NCBI RefSeq assembly: GCF_000429625.1
Contig: NZ_AUCF01000016.1
Location: 91,118 to 155,117, forward strand
Origin: Azospirillum halopraeferens DSM 3675
Lineage (GTDB): Bacteria; Pseudomonadota; Alphaproteobacteria; Azospirillales; Azospirillaceae
DNA length: 64,000 bases
Reading direction: 5' to 3'
The notes under the pieces are model-generated. The model was given only the letters and a program-made list of their open reading frames with translations, made no database searches and was not told where the DNA came from. Made by a program: the position numbers and the translations under genes. How positions within the stretch are numbered: position 1 is the first letter of the stretch; each line of letters begins with the position of its first letter. This document shows, one piece after another, positions 16,043 to 23,887 of the stretch.

Positions 16043-16954
16043 ATGGAACGGGTTGCCACCGCCCATCACCAGTCCCAGCTCGTCCGGTACATGCTGAAGG
16101 CGGAGGCCAACACCGCCACCGCTCAGGTGCAGGCGGCAACGGGCCTGAAATCCACCGATTACAAGGGGATCGCCGACGACAGCGGCCGCCTGATCAACCT
16201 GGAGAGCTATTACCGCCGTTCCGAACGGTACGTGGACGAGGGCGAGGTGGTCAACGGCCGCATCCAGGCCATGCACAGTGCGGTCGGCGGCATGATCGAC
16301 CTCACCAACCGGGTCGAGGCCCTGGTCACCAGCCTGCAAGGAGCCGCGGGCAAGGGGGCCGAGGGCATCCGCAGTGAGGCGGCCGCCCTGCTGGAGGAGT
16401 TCGCCGCCCTGCTCAACACCCAACTGGAAGGCCGCTACCTGTTCGCCGGTGCCGTCACCGACCGCGCGCCGGTCAGCGTGAACGGCACCGTCTATCCCCC
16501 GCCCCCCAGCCCGTCGAGCCCCGACACCGGCTATTACTCCGGCGACGGCACCATCGCCCTGTTCCGCGCCTCCGACGACCTGATCCTCGAATACGGGGTA
16601 ACGGCCGACAACCCGGCCATCGAGAAGGCGCTGCGCGCCATCAACCTGCTCGCCACCATGCCGACGGACCCGATCGACACCGACCGGGTGAACGAGGCGG
16701 CGGAGCTGGCGGACGCGGCGTCCGACGCGCTGACGGTGGTGCAGACGCGCCTGGGTGCCACGTCGGCGACGCTGGAACGCACCATCGACCGTCATCTGGA
16801 GGAACAGCTCGTCCTGGAAACCCGGGTGGACGACGTGCGCGCCATCGACCTGGCCGAGGCGGCGACCCGCGCGTCGCAGCTCCGGACCTCGCTTGAGGCA
16901 ACCCTGAGCCTGATCCGCACCCTGGAGACGACGAATCTGCTGAAGTACCTCTGA
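16043..16954 (+). CDS. flgL: Flagellar hook-associated protein 3, FlgL
   Basis: This is a 303-residue flagellin-like junction protein starting MERVATAHHQSQLVRYMLKA. The N-terminal flagellin-type helical region includes QVQAATGLKSTDYKGIADDSGRLINLE. The C-terminus, TRASQLRTSLEATLSLIRTLETTNLLKYL, is the helical D0 domain. The middle carries YLFAGAVTDRAPV, seen in FlgL proteins. It lies 9 bp after flgK. Its stop TGA begins TGATACGGCCGG, the same string found at the fliD stop. Confidence 0.9.
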   Translation: MERVATAHHQSQLVRYMLKAEANTATAQVQAATGLKSTDYKGIADDSGRLINLESYYRRSERYVDEGEVVNGRIQAMHSAVGGMIDLTNRVEALVTSLQGAAGKGAEGIRSEAAALLEEFAALLNTQLEGRYLFAGAVTDRAPVSVNGTVYPPPPSPSSPDTGYYSGDGTIALFRASDDLILEYGVTADNPAIEKALRAINLLATMPTDPIDTDRVNEAAELADAASDALTVVQTRLGATSATLERTIDRHLEEQLVLETRVDDVRAIDLAEAATRASQLRTSLEATLSLIRTLETTNLLKYL

Positions 16955-16963
16955 TACGGCCGG

Positions 16964-16985
16964 AAAAAACCGCGCCAGCTTTCCC
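16964..16985 (+). promoter_or_regulatory. Candidate regulatory motif upstream of fliC
   Basis: AAAAAA, 2 nt, GCGCCAGCTTT, then CCC. It matches the site upstream of flgD at 11350-11371 with identical spacing. It lies about 97 bp before the flagellin ATG, a plausible distance for an activator site or promoter. Confidence 0.5.
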
Positions 16986-17081
16986 CCGTCCGTCCGTGGA
17001 AACAGCAAGGGCCGGCTTCGTCGACCCTTCCGCCGCCGGGCCGGCCCCGCGGCCGGCCCGCCCATCCAGGAGACTGAAATC

Positions 17082-17906
17082 ATGCCCGTCATCTCGACCA
17101 ACACGGCGGCCAATTCGGCCCTGCGCTATCTCAACATCAATTCCGAGAACCAGGCGAATTCGGTGTCGAAGATCGCCAGCGGTTCGCGCATCACCAAGGC
17201 GTCGGACGATGCGGCCGGCCTGGCGGTCGGCACCTCGCTGATCTCCGACGTGACGGTGCTGAAACAGGCGGCAACCAACGCGTCCCACGGGTCCTCGATC
17301 CTTCAGACCGCCGACGGCGGCATGTCGCGGATCTCCGACATCGTGCAGCGCATGCGTTCGCTCGCCACCCAGGCCATGTCGGGGGCGGTGACCGACACCG
17401 AGCGCGGCTATCTGAACGCCGAGTTCCAGCAGCTCATCGAAGAAATCAGCGGCATCGCCAGCGGCACCCGCTTCAACGACGACCCGCTGCTCGACGGCAC
17501 CGGCAACTGGGCGACCGGCATCGACTTCCGGGTGGGAACGGAGGCGACCGACGTCATCACCGTCTCCATCGCCGACGTCAGCGCCACCGGCCTCGCCATC
17601 AATGCGCTGGACGTCACCACCGCCGCCACGGCCGGCGCCGCCCTGACCGCCCTGGACACGGCGGTGGAGACCCTGTCGAACTCCCGGGCCCAGGTGGGCG
17701 CCCTGATCTCGCGCTTCGAATTCCGCGGCGCCATGCTCGCCACCACCATCGAGAACACCGAGGCGGCGCAGTCGGCGATCATGGACGTGGACGTCGCCGC
17801 GGAGCAGGCGAAGCTGGCGTCCACCAAGGTGCTGACCCAGGCGGCCATCGCCGTCCTCTCCCAGGCCAACGAGATGCCGCAGAACCTTTTGTCGCTGCTG
17901 CGGTAA
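17082..17906 (+). CDS. fliC: Flagellin, short form
   Basis: This is a 274-residue flagellin with the conserved N-terminal D0/D1 region (MPVISTNTAANSALRYLNIN; ASGSRITKASDDAAGLAVG; QTADGGMSRISDIVQRMRSLA). The C-terminal D1/D0 region is RAQVGALISRFEFRGAMLATTIENTEAAQSAIMDVD and ends SQANEMPQNLLSLLR. The variable central domain is nearly absent, so the surface-exposed part is minimal. The protein assembles into the filament after export. It follows flgL by about 127 bp with its own candidate control motif. A glycosyltransferase gene lies about 3.2 kb downstream. Confidence 0.95.
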   Translation: MPVISTNTAANSALRYLNINSENQANSVSKIASGSRITKASDDAAGLAVGTSLISDVTVLKQAATNASHGSSILQTADGGMSRISDIVQRMRSLATQAMSGAVTDTERGYLNAEFQQLIEEISGIASGTRFNDDPLLDGTGNWATGIDFRVGTEATDVITVSIADVSATGLAINALDVTTAATAGAALTALDTAVETLSNSRAQVGALISRFEFRGAMLATTIENTEAAQSAIMDVDVAAEQAKLASTKVLTQAAIAVLSQANEMPQNLLSLLR

Positions 17907-17972
17907 TCCGCTGCCGGCTTCCTCCCCCGGCCATGTCCGGGGGAGCCACCCACCGACCGGGGGCGTCGCACC

Positions 17973-19640
17973 ATGACGGAGATCTCGACCAACTACACCG
18001 CTTCCACCGGGACGTCGGCGCTGACGGCGTCGAACTCGGGCACCGGCATCGACTATTCCGCGCTGATTGAAGCCGCGGTGGCGAAGCGGCTGATGCCGGC
18101 CGACCGCATCGACAGCCGGATCACGGCGAATGAGACGAAGATCTCCGCCTACAGCGACCTGATGGCCAAACTTCAGGCGATGAACGGGGCGATCGACGGG
18201 CTGCGCAACCGCACCGCCTCCTCCGGCGCCACAAACAATCTGTTCGACCTGCGCGCGGCCTACCTGTCGAACACGTCGGCCATGGCGGTGACCGTGGCGC
18301 CCGGCACCGAGACCGGGGTCCACGCGGTGGAGGTGGTGCAGCTCGCTACCCGCCACAAGGTCGCCGCCACCGCGATGCCGAGCCGGACCGATGCGCTGGG
18401 CCTGACGGGTCCGTTCACGCTGGGCGTGGAGGGCGGCACCGCGGTGACCATCACGGTCGATGCGGGCATGTCGCTGACCGACCTGCGCGATGCCATCAAC
18501 GCGCAGAAGGGGACCGCCGGCGTCACCGCCAGCATCGTCAACGTCACCGGGAACGAATTCCGGCTGATCCTGACCGCCAACGACTCCGGCAAGCCGATCG
18601 CGGCGAGCGATGGCGGCGGCGGTGTGCTCACCGGCCTCGGCCTCATCGGCGACGACGGCACGTTCACCGACGAACTGACGGCGGCACAGAATGCCGTCAT
18701 CCGCATCGACGGGGTGGAGGTCACGCGCAGCACCAACACCATCACCGATGCCCTGGAAGGGATCACCATCGATCTCTACGCCGCCACGCCGGGCGAGACG
18801 ATCACGGTGGAGGTGTCGGAGGACCTGGCGTCGATCAAGGCCGCCATCACCGGCTTCGTCGACGCCTACAACGACTATCGCGCTTTCGTCGTCGCCCAGC
18901 AGGCAACCACCTCCCGTGGCACCCGCAGCGACGAAGCCGTCCTGTTTTCCGACAGCCTGCTGCGCCAGATCAACAGCGCCGTGTACGACGTCCTCAACAC
19001 CTCCGTGACGACCGCGGACGGCGCGCTCTCGCTCGCCGGCCTCGGCATCCGGTTCAGGAACGACAACACGCTGACCATCGACGAGACCGCGCTCAACGCC
19101 GCCCTGACCGGCAACATCGACGGGGTGCGCCAACTGCTGGGGCTGGAGATGACCGGCTCCTCCGCCGACATCCGGCTGCTGCGCTACGACAAGGCCCTCG
19201 GCCGGTCGGCCTTCACCCTGGACATCACCATGAACGAGGACGGCACGATCGCCTCGGCCACGGTCGACGGTGACGACTCCCTGTTCCGCGTCAGCGGCAA
19301 CCGCATCATCGGCAACGACGGCACCGCCGTCGCCGGCCTGGTGCTGGTCTACAGCGGCACCGGGGGCAGCGTCGACCTCTCGTTCTCACAGGGGCTCGCC
19401 GATCGCCTCTACACGGCGCTGGCCGGGTACGCCGACGAGCGCACCGGAACCATCGCCACGGTGATCGGCCAGATGCAGACCGACAACGCGTCGATGCAGA
19501 CCCGCTCCGACACCATCCGCAGCAGCGCCGAGACCTACCGCGCCCATCTGACCTCCTACTACGCCCGTCTGGAAGCGGCGGCCGAACAGGCGGCGCTGTT
19601 GCTCAGACAGCTCACCTACAAGACCGGCAACGACGACTGA
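17973..19640 (+). CDS. fliD: Flagellar filament cap protein FliD
   Basis: This is a 555-residue filament cap with the FliD N-terminal domain (SALTASNSGTGIDYSALIEAAVAKRLMPADRIDSRI). The central domain contains ITVDAGMSLTDLRDAINAQKGTAGVTASIVN. The C-terminal domain contains DLASIKAAITGFVDAYNDYRAFV and the coiled terminus (TYRAHLTSYYARLEAAAEQAALLLRQL). The stop TGA starts TGATACGGCCGGG, which leads into palindromic element copy 2. It sits between fliC and a FliS-like chaperone gene, the usual export module. Confidence 0.93.
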   Translation: MTEISTNYTASTGTSALTASNSGTGIDYSALIEAAVAKRLMPADRIDSRITANETKISAYSDLMAKLQAMNGAIDGLRNRTASSGATNNLFDLRAAYLSNTSAMAVTVAPGTETGVHAVEVVQLATRHKVAATAMPSRTDALGLTGPFTLGVEGGTAVTITVDAGMSLTDLRDAINAQKGTAGVTASIVNVTGNEFRLILTANDSGKPIAASDGGGGVLTGLGLIGDDGTFTDELTAAQNAVIRIDGVEVTRSTNTITDALEGITIDLYAATPGETITVEVSEDLASIKAAITGFVDAYNDYRAFVVAQQATTSRGTRSDEAVLFSDSLLRQINSAVYDVLNTSVTTADGALSLAGLGIRFRNDNTLTIDETALNAALTGNIDGVRQLLGLEMTGSSADIRLLRYDKALGRSAFTLDITMNEDGTIASATVDGDDSLFRVSGNRIIGNDGTAVAGLVLVYSGTGGSVDLSFSQGLADRLYTALAGYADERTGTIATVIGQMQTDNASMQTRSDTIRSSAETYRAHLTSYYARLEAAAEQAALLLRQLTYKTGNDD

Positions 19641-19641
19641 T

Positions 19642-19714
19642 ACGGCCGGGACATGATCCGTTCCATTGGTTTGCGGCCGTGAAACCCGACAGATCAATGC
19701 CGTGGCATCGGCCG
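19642..19714 (+). repeat. Bipartite palindromic intergenic element, copy 2
   Basis: ACGGCCG (19642-19648) pairs with CGGCCGT (19674-19680) across a loop containing GATCCGTTCCATTGG. Then comes the linker GAAACCCGACAG and a second hairpin around ATGCC-GT-GGCAT (19697-19708). It is an inverted copy of 14230-14288 (54/59), so the pair flanks flgK-flgL-fliC-fliD. Confidence 0.75.
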
Positions 19715-19747
19715 ACAGGGTCATGCCGTTATTGAAGGACCAGCGCC

Positions 19748-20236
19748 ATGACGCACCCCACTGCGACCCTGACCCGGGCGCTCGCCGCCTACGCCACCGC
19801 CAACAGCACGGCCATCCCGCCGCTGGTTGCCGTCGTGCGCCTCTACGAACGGGCATTGACCCATTTCCACCTGGCGCGCGACGCCGCGCGCGAGGGCCGC
19901 TTCGACGCCCACCACAACGCCGTCGATCGCGCCGTCATCATTCTGGCGGGGCTTGATTCCATCCTGGATCCGGTCAAAGGTGGAGACGTTGCACGGACGT
20001 TGCGGGACTTCTACCGATCCCTGATCCGGCAGGCCGGCATCGCCGCCGCCCGACGGGATCCGGTGGCCGCGACCGAGGCCATCATCGGCCAGCTCGCCGT
20101 CATGGCGAAGGCATGGCAGACCATCGCCGCAGAACGCGGCGGGTCCAACGCCAGCACCGGGGCTCCGGCCAAAGGGCCGCACGCATCCGGGATCGGGAGA
20201 TCCATGGATCATGCGCGCGGAGGGATGTTTGGCTGA
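19748..20236 (+). CDS. fliS: FliS-like flagellin export chaperone
   Basis: This is a 162-residue helical protein with the FliS-like core LVAVVRLYERALTHFHLARDAAREGRFDAHHNAVDRAVIILAGLDSILD. FliS holds the flagellin C-terminal helix before export, and this gene follows fliD as expected. It is longer than typical FliS, with a Gly/Ser-rich tail (GSNASTGAPAKGPHASGIGR). The tail overlaps the first 26 bp of the sigma factor gene in another frame. The family match is by pattern and position. Confidence 0.75.
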   Translation: MTHPTATLTRALAAYATANSTAIPPLVAVVRLYERALTHFHLARDAAREGRFDAHHNAVDRAVIILAGLDSILDPVKGGDVARTLRDFYRSLIRQAGIAAARRDPVAATEAIIGQLAVMAKAWQTIAAERGGSNASTGAPAKGPHASGIGRSMDHARGGMFG

Positions 20237-20855
20237 GACCGGGTGCGTCGATGCGACGGCGCCGGACTCCCGCAGCAGCGGCGTTGCCGGGGAAGAGACC
20301 GACGAGGTCCTGATGGCGCGCATCCGCGCCGGCGACCGGGCGGCCTACCGCGTTCTCGTGCAACGCCACCTCAGGCGCACCTACGTGCTGGCGCGCCGCA
20401 TGTCCGGCAGCGACAGCGAGGCCGAGGACATCGTGCAGGACGCCCTGTTGCAGGTCTGGCAGCGGCGCGCCCATTGGACCGACGAGGGGGCCCGCTTCAC
20501 CACCTGGCTCTACCGGGTGGTGGTGAACCGCTGCGTCGATTACCGCCGCCGCCCGGCCGGCGAGGATCTGGATGCGGTGGACGAACGGGCGGACGGGGCG
20601 CCCGATGCGGTCAGCACCATCCAGCGCCGCCAGGTCGCGGCGCGCCTGCGGGACGCCCGAGAGAAGCTGCCGGCGCAGCAGCGCGCGGCGCTGGCCCTGT
20701 TCTATTACGAGGGCCTGAGCAACGCCGAGGTCGCATCCGTTATGCAAATCAGCGTGACTGCGGTAGAGTCGCTTCTGAAGCGCGCCCGCCAGCAGCTCCG
20801 CATCCTGCTGCGGGCCAGCGCCGCCGCCGCCAGGGACAGCTTCGATGACGGATGA
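20211..20855 (+). CDS. ECF-type RNA polymerase sigma factor (module 1)
   Basis: This is a 214-residue sigma factor with sigma-2 region ARRMSGSDSEAEDIVQDALLQVWQ then RFTTWLYRVVVNRCVDYRRR. The sigma-4 region is REKLPAQQRAALALFYYEGLSNAEVASVMQISVTAVESLLKRARQQLR. About 30 N-terminal residues before TDEVLMARIRAGDRAAY are atypical, so the true start may lie further inside. The gene overlaps the 3' end of the fliS-like gene and the anti-sigma gene by 11 bp. It is paralogous to the sigma factor at 22453-23025 (shared D(E)TLMA, RFTTWLYR(V/I)VVNR and MESLL/VESLL motifs). Confidence 0.9.
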   Translation: MRAEGCLAETGCVDATAPDSRSSGVAGEETDEVLMARIRAGDRAAYRVLVQRHLRRTYVLARRMSGSDSEAEDIVQDALLQVWQRRAHWTDEGARFTTWLYRVVVNRCVDYRRRPAGEDLDAVDERADGAPDAVSTIQRRQVAARLRDAREKLPAQQRAALALFYYEGLSNAEVASVMQISVTAVESLLKRARQQLRILLRASAAAARDSFDDG

Positions 20856-21126
20856 CGAGTTTCGCGCGCTGCTCGACCGCCACGGCGGCGATCCGGAACG
20901 CTGGCCGCGCCCGACGCTGGGGCAGGCGCGCCGCCTGCTGGCCCGATCGCCCGTCGCCCGGGCGATGCTGGACGAGATGGTGGCGATCGAACTGGCCCTT
21001 GCGGAATCGGACTGCGAGCCCGCCGCCGATCTCGCCGACCGGATCTTCGACGCCGCTTTCGGCACCGACGCCGCGCCCGGCGACGGCGTTGCCGGAACAC
21101 CGGAACACCGCCGCGACGTCATGTGA
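20845..21126 (+). CDS. Small soluble anti-sigma-like protein (module 1)
   Basis: This is a 93-residue protein whose N-terminus MTDDEFRALLDRHGGDPERWPRPTL aligns with the start of the membrane anti-sigma at 23022 (EF, YGG, RWP and ARA(M/I)L positions). It overlaps the sigma gene by 11 bp. It has no transmembrane segment and stops where the paralogue enters the membrane, so it is probably a truncated, cytoplasmic anti-sigma (inference from the sigma pairing). No zinc-binding HxxxCxxC motif is present. Confidence 0.65.
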   Translation: MTDDEFRALLDRHGGDPERWPRPTLGQARRLLARSPVARAMLDEMVAIELALAESDCEPAADLADRIFDAAFGTDAAPGDGVAGTPEHRRDVM

Positions 21127-21134
21127 TTCCCGCG

Positions 21135-22166
21135 TCAATGGGGCTTCGACACGCCCGGCGTGGCACGGCGGCCGGCGGTTTGCCGGCGGGCCGGGGCGGG
21201 TGCCGCGGCCGCGGCGGAGCGGGCGAGCGCGACCGCGCGGCCCAGCTCCCGCGCGATGCGGGCGAGCGCGTCCGCCGGGCACGCGCCGGGCCGCGGGGTG
21301 AAGACGCGCATGGTGGGGTAGCGGAGGCCGGCGTCCCTGCCCGGCCGGTCGCGCTCTCCGAAGCGCCACACCGGAACGCCCAGGGCACCGGCCAGCTCCG
21401 CCACCGAGTTGGCGGGAGCGATCACCAGGTCCAGGTTGGCGACCAGCGCCGCCGTGTTCTCCACGTCGCTTGCCAGGTCGAGCCGGCACATCTGGTAGAT
21501 CGGCGTGCCGTACCGGCCTTCCGCCCGCTCGATCTCGGCGTCGCAGTCGTCGTGCTGCAGGTTCACGAAGGTGACGCCCGGCACCGTCAGCACCGGCCCC
21601 CACGCCTCCGGCGCCACACAGTTCCATTGGCGGGCCGGCGTCATGAAGCGGCTGCGCCAGGCGATGCCGACCCGCAGCCCGTCGGCCAGACCGTCGACCC
21701 GTATGCGCCAGTCCAACAGGCGACCGCCGTCCGGGAACAGCCACGACGACCGCGGCGGGAACGCCGGCAGGACCGGCCGCAGCAGCCCCGGCAGCGATCC
21801 CGCGGGGATGTGGACGTCGCATTCCACCCCCTCGATGACGGGACGGCCCCGCACGGGCTGCTCGGCCCGCACCACGGCGCGGGGGAAGGAGCGGGAAAAC
21901 AGCGGCACCAGGCGGCGGTCGCATTCGATGATCACCTGCGCCGCCCGGCGGATGGCGTCGGCGTAGCAGGAGGCGGACAGGAACTCGTCCCCCGCCCCCT
22001 GTTCGCGCCAGATGAACAGCCGTTTGCCCTCCAGGGGCTCGCCCGCCCATTGCGGAATGGCGAAGCGCCGTTGCCGCCCGGCGCGGCCGATCTCGAAGCG
22101 GCGGTCGCAGGTCTGCCAGCCGCCCGCCATGGGACCGTCGGTCCCGGATCCGTCCGCGGTGTTCAT
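21135..22166 (-). CDS. TPR-less glycosyltransferase-like protein, possible flagellin modifier
   Basis: This is a 343-residue protein, start chosen at MNTADGSGTDGPMAGGWQTC; the longer upstream frame reads through a tandem repeat. It contains LEGKRLFIWREQGAGDEFLS, VIIECDRRLVPLFSRSFP, RVGIAWRSR and VNLQHDDCDAEIERAE. It also has LDLVIAPANSVAELAGALGVPVWRF. This is the pattern of the GT-B-like domain normally found at the C-terminus of TPR glycosyltransferases, here without the repeats. It is divergent from ECF module 2 and lies about 3 kb past flagellin. Such proteins often accompany flagellin glycosylation, which is inference here. Confidence 0.7.
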   Translation of the reverse strand: MNTADGSGTDGPMAGGWQTCDRRFEIGRAGRQRRFAIPQWAGEPLEGKRLFIWREQGAGDEFLSASCYADAIRRAAQVIIECDRRLVPLFSRSFPRAVVRAEQPVRGRPVIEGVECDVHIPAGSLPGLLRPVLPAFPPRSSWLFPDGGRLLDWRIRVDGLADGLRVGIAWRSRFMTPARQWNCVAPEAWGPVLTVPGVTFVNLQHDDCDAEIERAEGRYGTPIYQMCRLDLASDVENTAALVANLDLVIAPANSVAELAGALGVPVWRFGERDRPGRDAGLRYPTMRVFTPRPGACPADALARIARELGRAVALARSAAAAAPAPARRQTAGRRATPGVSKPH

Positions 22167-22452
22167 GAACCGGTTGCGTCCTTCCGTTGGGAATCCGGCC
22201 GTTGAGAATCCGGCCGTTGGGAACCGGGGGCAAGGGGCCGGCGGAGTCCGCCGTCCGGCCCCTCGCGGTCCGATGACCGGTTTGACGCGTCGCCGGCCGG
22301 AGTCCAGCGCTCGCATGAAAGAAAAATTCCGACAATAAGTCGAAAATTTTCGCCGTGGGGCGCTGGAAGTGCGCCGGCGGGGCGTATCATGGGGACACAC
22401 CCCGCGGCGGCCCGGCCCGCCCGGCGGAGACACCGGGCACAAGGGACGTCGC
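22167..22452. promoter_or_regulatory. Divergent control region with tandem repeats and palindrome
   Basis: The region lies between the glycosyltransferase and sigma-2 genes. Near 22185-22225 a 15-bp unit containing AATCCGGCCGTTG is repeated about 2.7 times. CGAAAATTTTCG (22341-22352) is a perfect 12-bp palindrome in an AT-rich patch. No consensus ECF promoter could be assigned with confidence. Confidence 0.35.
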
Positions 22453-23025
22453 GTGAAGGGGTTCGACGAGGCGGACGATGAAACGCTGATGGCCGGGACG
22501 GCCGCCGGCGACCGGGCGTCATACGATGCGCTGGTGCGCCGTCACCTGCGCCGCAGTCTGGCGCTGGCGCGGCGCATCGTCGCCAGCGACGCCGACGCGG
22601 AGGAGGTGGTCCAGGACGCCTTTCTGCGGATTTGGACGCACGCCGACCGCTGGCGGGGCGACGGCACGCGGTTTACGACGTGGCTTTACCGCATCGTCGT
22701 CAACCGTGCCATCGACCAGCGGCGCCGGCGGAACTTCCGGCCCCTCGAAGAGGCCGCGGAGGTGCCGGACCCCGCCGCCGCCGCCGACACCGCCATCGCC
22801 GCACGCGAGATGGCGGCGGCAGTCGATGCCGCCATCGCCGCCCTTCCCGAACGCCAGAGGGCGGCACTGAGCCTGTGCTATTATCAGGGGATGAGTTGCG
22901 CGCAAGCATCGGAGGTTCTTCAGGTTTCGATACCGGCAATGGAAAGCCTGCTGGTCCGGGCGCGACGGATGGTCCGTTCCCGGCTTCACTTCATGAACCG
23001 TCAGAAGGACGGCGACCCGACATGA
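22453..23025 (+). CDS. ECF-type RNA polymerase sigma factor (module 2)
   Basis: This is a 190-residue sigma factor, start chosen at the GTG of VKGFDEADDETLMAGTAAGDRAS. An in-frame ATG at 22369 would add 28 Arg/Gly/Pro-rich residues. Region 2 is RIVASDADAEEVVQDAFLRIWTHADRW then RFTTWLYRIVVNRAIDQRRRR. Region 4 is LPERQRAALSLCYYQGMSCAQASEVLQVSIPAMESLLVRARRM. The stop overlaps the anti-sigma ATG by 4 bp. With the next two genes it forms a sigma/anti-sigma/periplasmic sensor operon like those used for metal or envelope stress. Confidence 0.9.
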   Translation: MKGFDEADDETLMAGTAAGDRASYDALVRRHLRRSLALARRIVASDADAEEVVQDAFLRIWTHADRWRGDGTRFTTWLYRIVVNRAIDQRRRRNFRPLEEAAEVPDPAAAADTAIAAREMAAAVDAAIAALPERQRAALSLCYYQGMSCAQASEVLQVSIPAMESLLVRARRMVRSRLHFMNRQKDGDPT

Positions 23026-23450
23026 CACTCAAAGAGTTCAATCACTGCGCCGACCTCTACGGCGGCGCCATCGACCGCTGGCCGGCGCCGCACCGCGGCG
23101 AGGCCATGTCCCTGCTCCGGACCTCGGACGAGGCCCGCGCCATCCTGGCGGAAGCCGTGGCGCTCGATACCCTTCTCGACCGGGCCGCACCCGTGATGGC
23201 GCAGGCAAGCGAACGGCGCGTGCTCGACGCCATCGCCCGGCACATCGACGGGCCCCCGCCGTCACCGGGGATCACCTTGTTCGCGGCCGCCGCCCCGGTG
23301 CGCTTCTGGCCGGCGGCGGGACTGCTGGCGATCATGGCGATGGCCGGGATCGCCGCCACCAGCCAGGGTCTCTGGCCGGCGCAGACGGCGTGCGCCGTCT
23401 CCGGCTGGGACATCGTGGTGACCAGCGGCTACACCGAGATGATGCGATGA
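23022..23450 (+). CDS. Membrane anti-sigma factor (module 2)
   Basis: This is a 142-residue protein. The N-terminal cytoplasmic part MTLKEFNHCADLYGGAIDRWP is similar to the small protein at 20845. One transmembrane helix follows (FWPAAGLLAIMAMAGIAA, about residues 92-110), then a short periplasmic tail with two residues flanking a Cys (TACAVSGWD). It overlaps the sigma gene by ATGA and the next gene by 4 bp. It presumably holds the sigma factor at the membrane until the periplasmic partner relays a signal. Confidence 0.8.
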   Translation: MTLKEFNHCADLYGGAIDRWPAPHRGEAMSLLRTSDEARAILAEAVALDTLLDRAAPVMAQASERRVLDAIARHIDGPPPSPGITLFAAAAPVRFWPAAGLLAIMAMAGIAATSQGLWPAQTACAVSGWDIVVTSGYTEMMR

Positions 23451-23887
23451 TCCGGCCGACCGTCCGGTGCCGCTGGCCATGGTATCTGCTGGTTGCCTCG
23501 CTGGGGCTCAACATGTTCTTCGGCGTCGTCCTCGCCGCTCGGGCATGGCACCATCGGCCGCCGCCCTCCCCCGAGCATCGCTTCGAGCAGTTCATCGAGC
23601 GCGCGTCGGGCGTTCTGGGACCGGCGGACGCCGAACTGCTGCGTGAAGCCTTCGCCACCGAGCGTGCCAGCCTGGCGGCGATACACGCCAACATCGAGGT
23701 GCTGCGCCTCAAGCTGCGCGAGAGCCTCACCGCCGATACCTTCGACGCCGACGCGCTGGCGCGCACCTTCGACCGGACCCGGACGATGGAACTGGACCTG
23801 CGCCGTCGGGTGGACGCGCGGGTGGTCGAAACCCTGAACCGCCTGTCCGACGAGGGCCGCCACCGCCTCGCGGATCTCGGCCGGTGA
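23447..23887 (+). CDS. Periplasmic sensor, ZraP/CnrX-like (heavy-metal resistance family)
   Basis: This is a 146-residue protein with an N-terminal membrane anchor (WYLLVASLGLNMFFGVVLAARAW). A helical periplasmic domain follows, carrying HHRPPPSPEHRFEQFIERASGVLGPADAELLREAF and a long second helix. It fits the metal-resistance sensor family seen in CnrX and ZraP; the His-His and His residues just after the anchor could bind metal. It overlaps the anti-sigma stop (ATGA). It probably senses a periplasmic signal for ECF module 2; the ligand is unknown. Confidence 0.75.
   Translation: MIRPTVRCRWPWYLLVASLGLNMFFGVVLAARAWHHRPPPSPEHRFEQFIERASGVLGPADAELLREAFATERASLAAIHANIEVLRLKLRESLTADTFDADALARTFDRTRTMELDLRRRVDARVVETLNRLSDEGRHRLADLGR

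Noticed and set aside
14213..17113. Very long antisense frame opposite flgK and flgL
   Set aside because: Low-complexity Arg/Gly/Val/Asp product typical of antisense frames in GC-rich DNA. The sense genes are clearly flagellar. Similar antisense frames at 11558-13672, 16641-19133, 37122-40349, 42631-46329 and 47677-50889 were rejected for the same reason.
14218..19714. Inverted repeat pair as the ends of a composite transposon
   Set aside because: No transposase lies between, the contents are core flagellar genes in normal order, and a third related copy occurs elsewhere at 27641.
22185..22225. Tandem 15-bp repeat upstream of the glycosyltransferase as a phase-variable coding repeat
   Set aside because: It lies upstream of the preferred start. 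The unit length is a multiple of three, so slippage would not change frame.
22369..22452. N-terminal extension of the second sigma factor from ATG 22369
   Set aside because: The 28 extra residues are Arg/Gly/Pro-rich and unlike the paralogue; the GTG at 22453 fits the family N-terminus.
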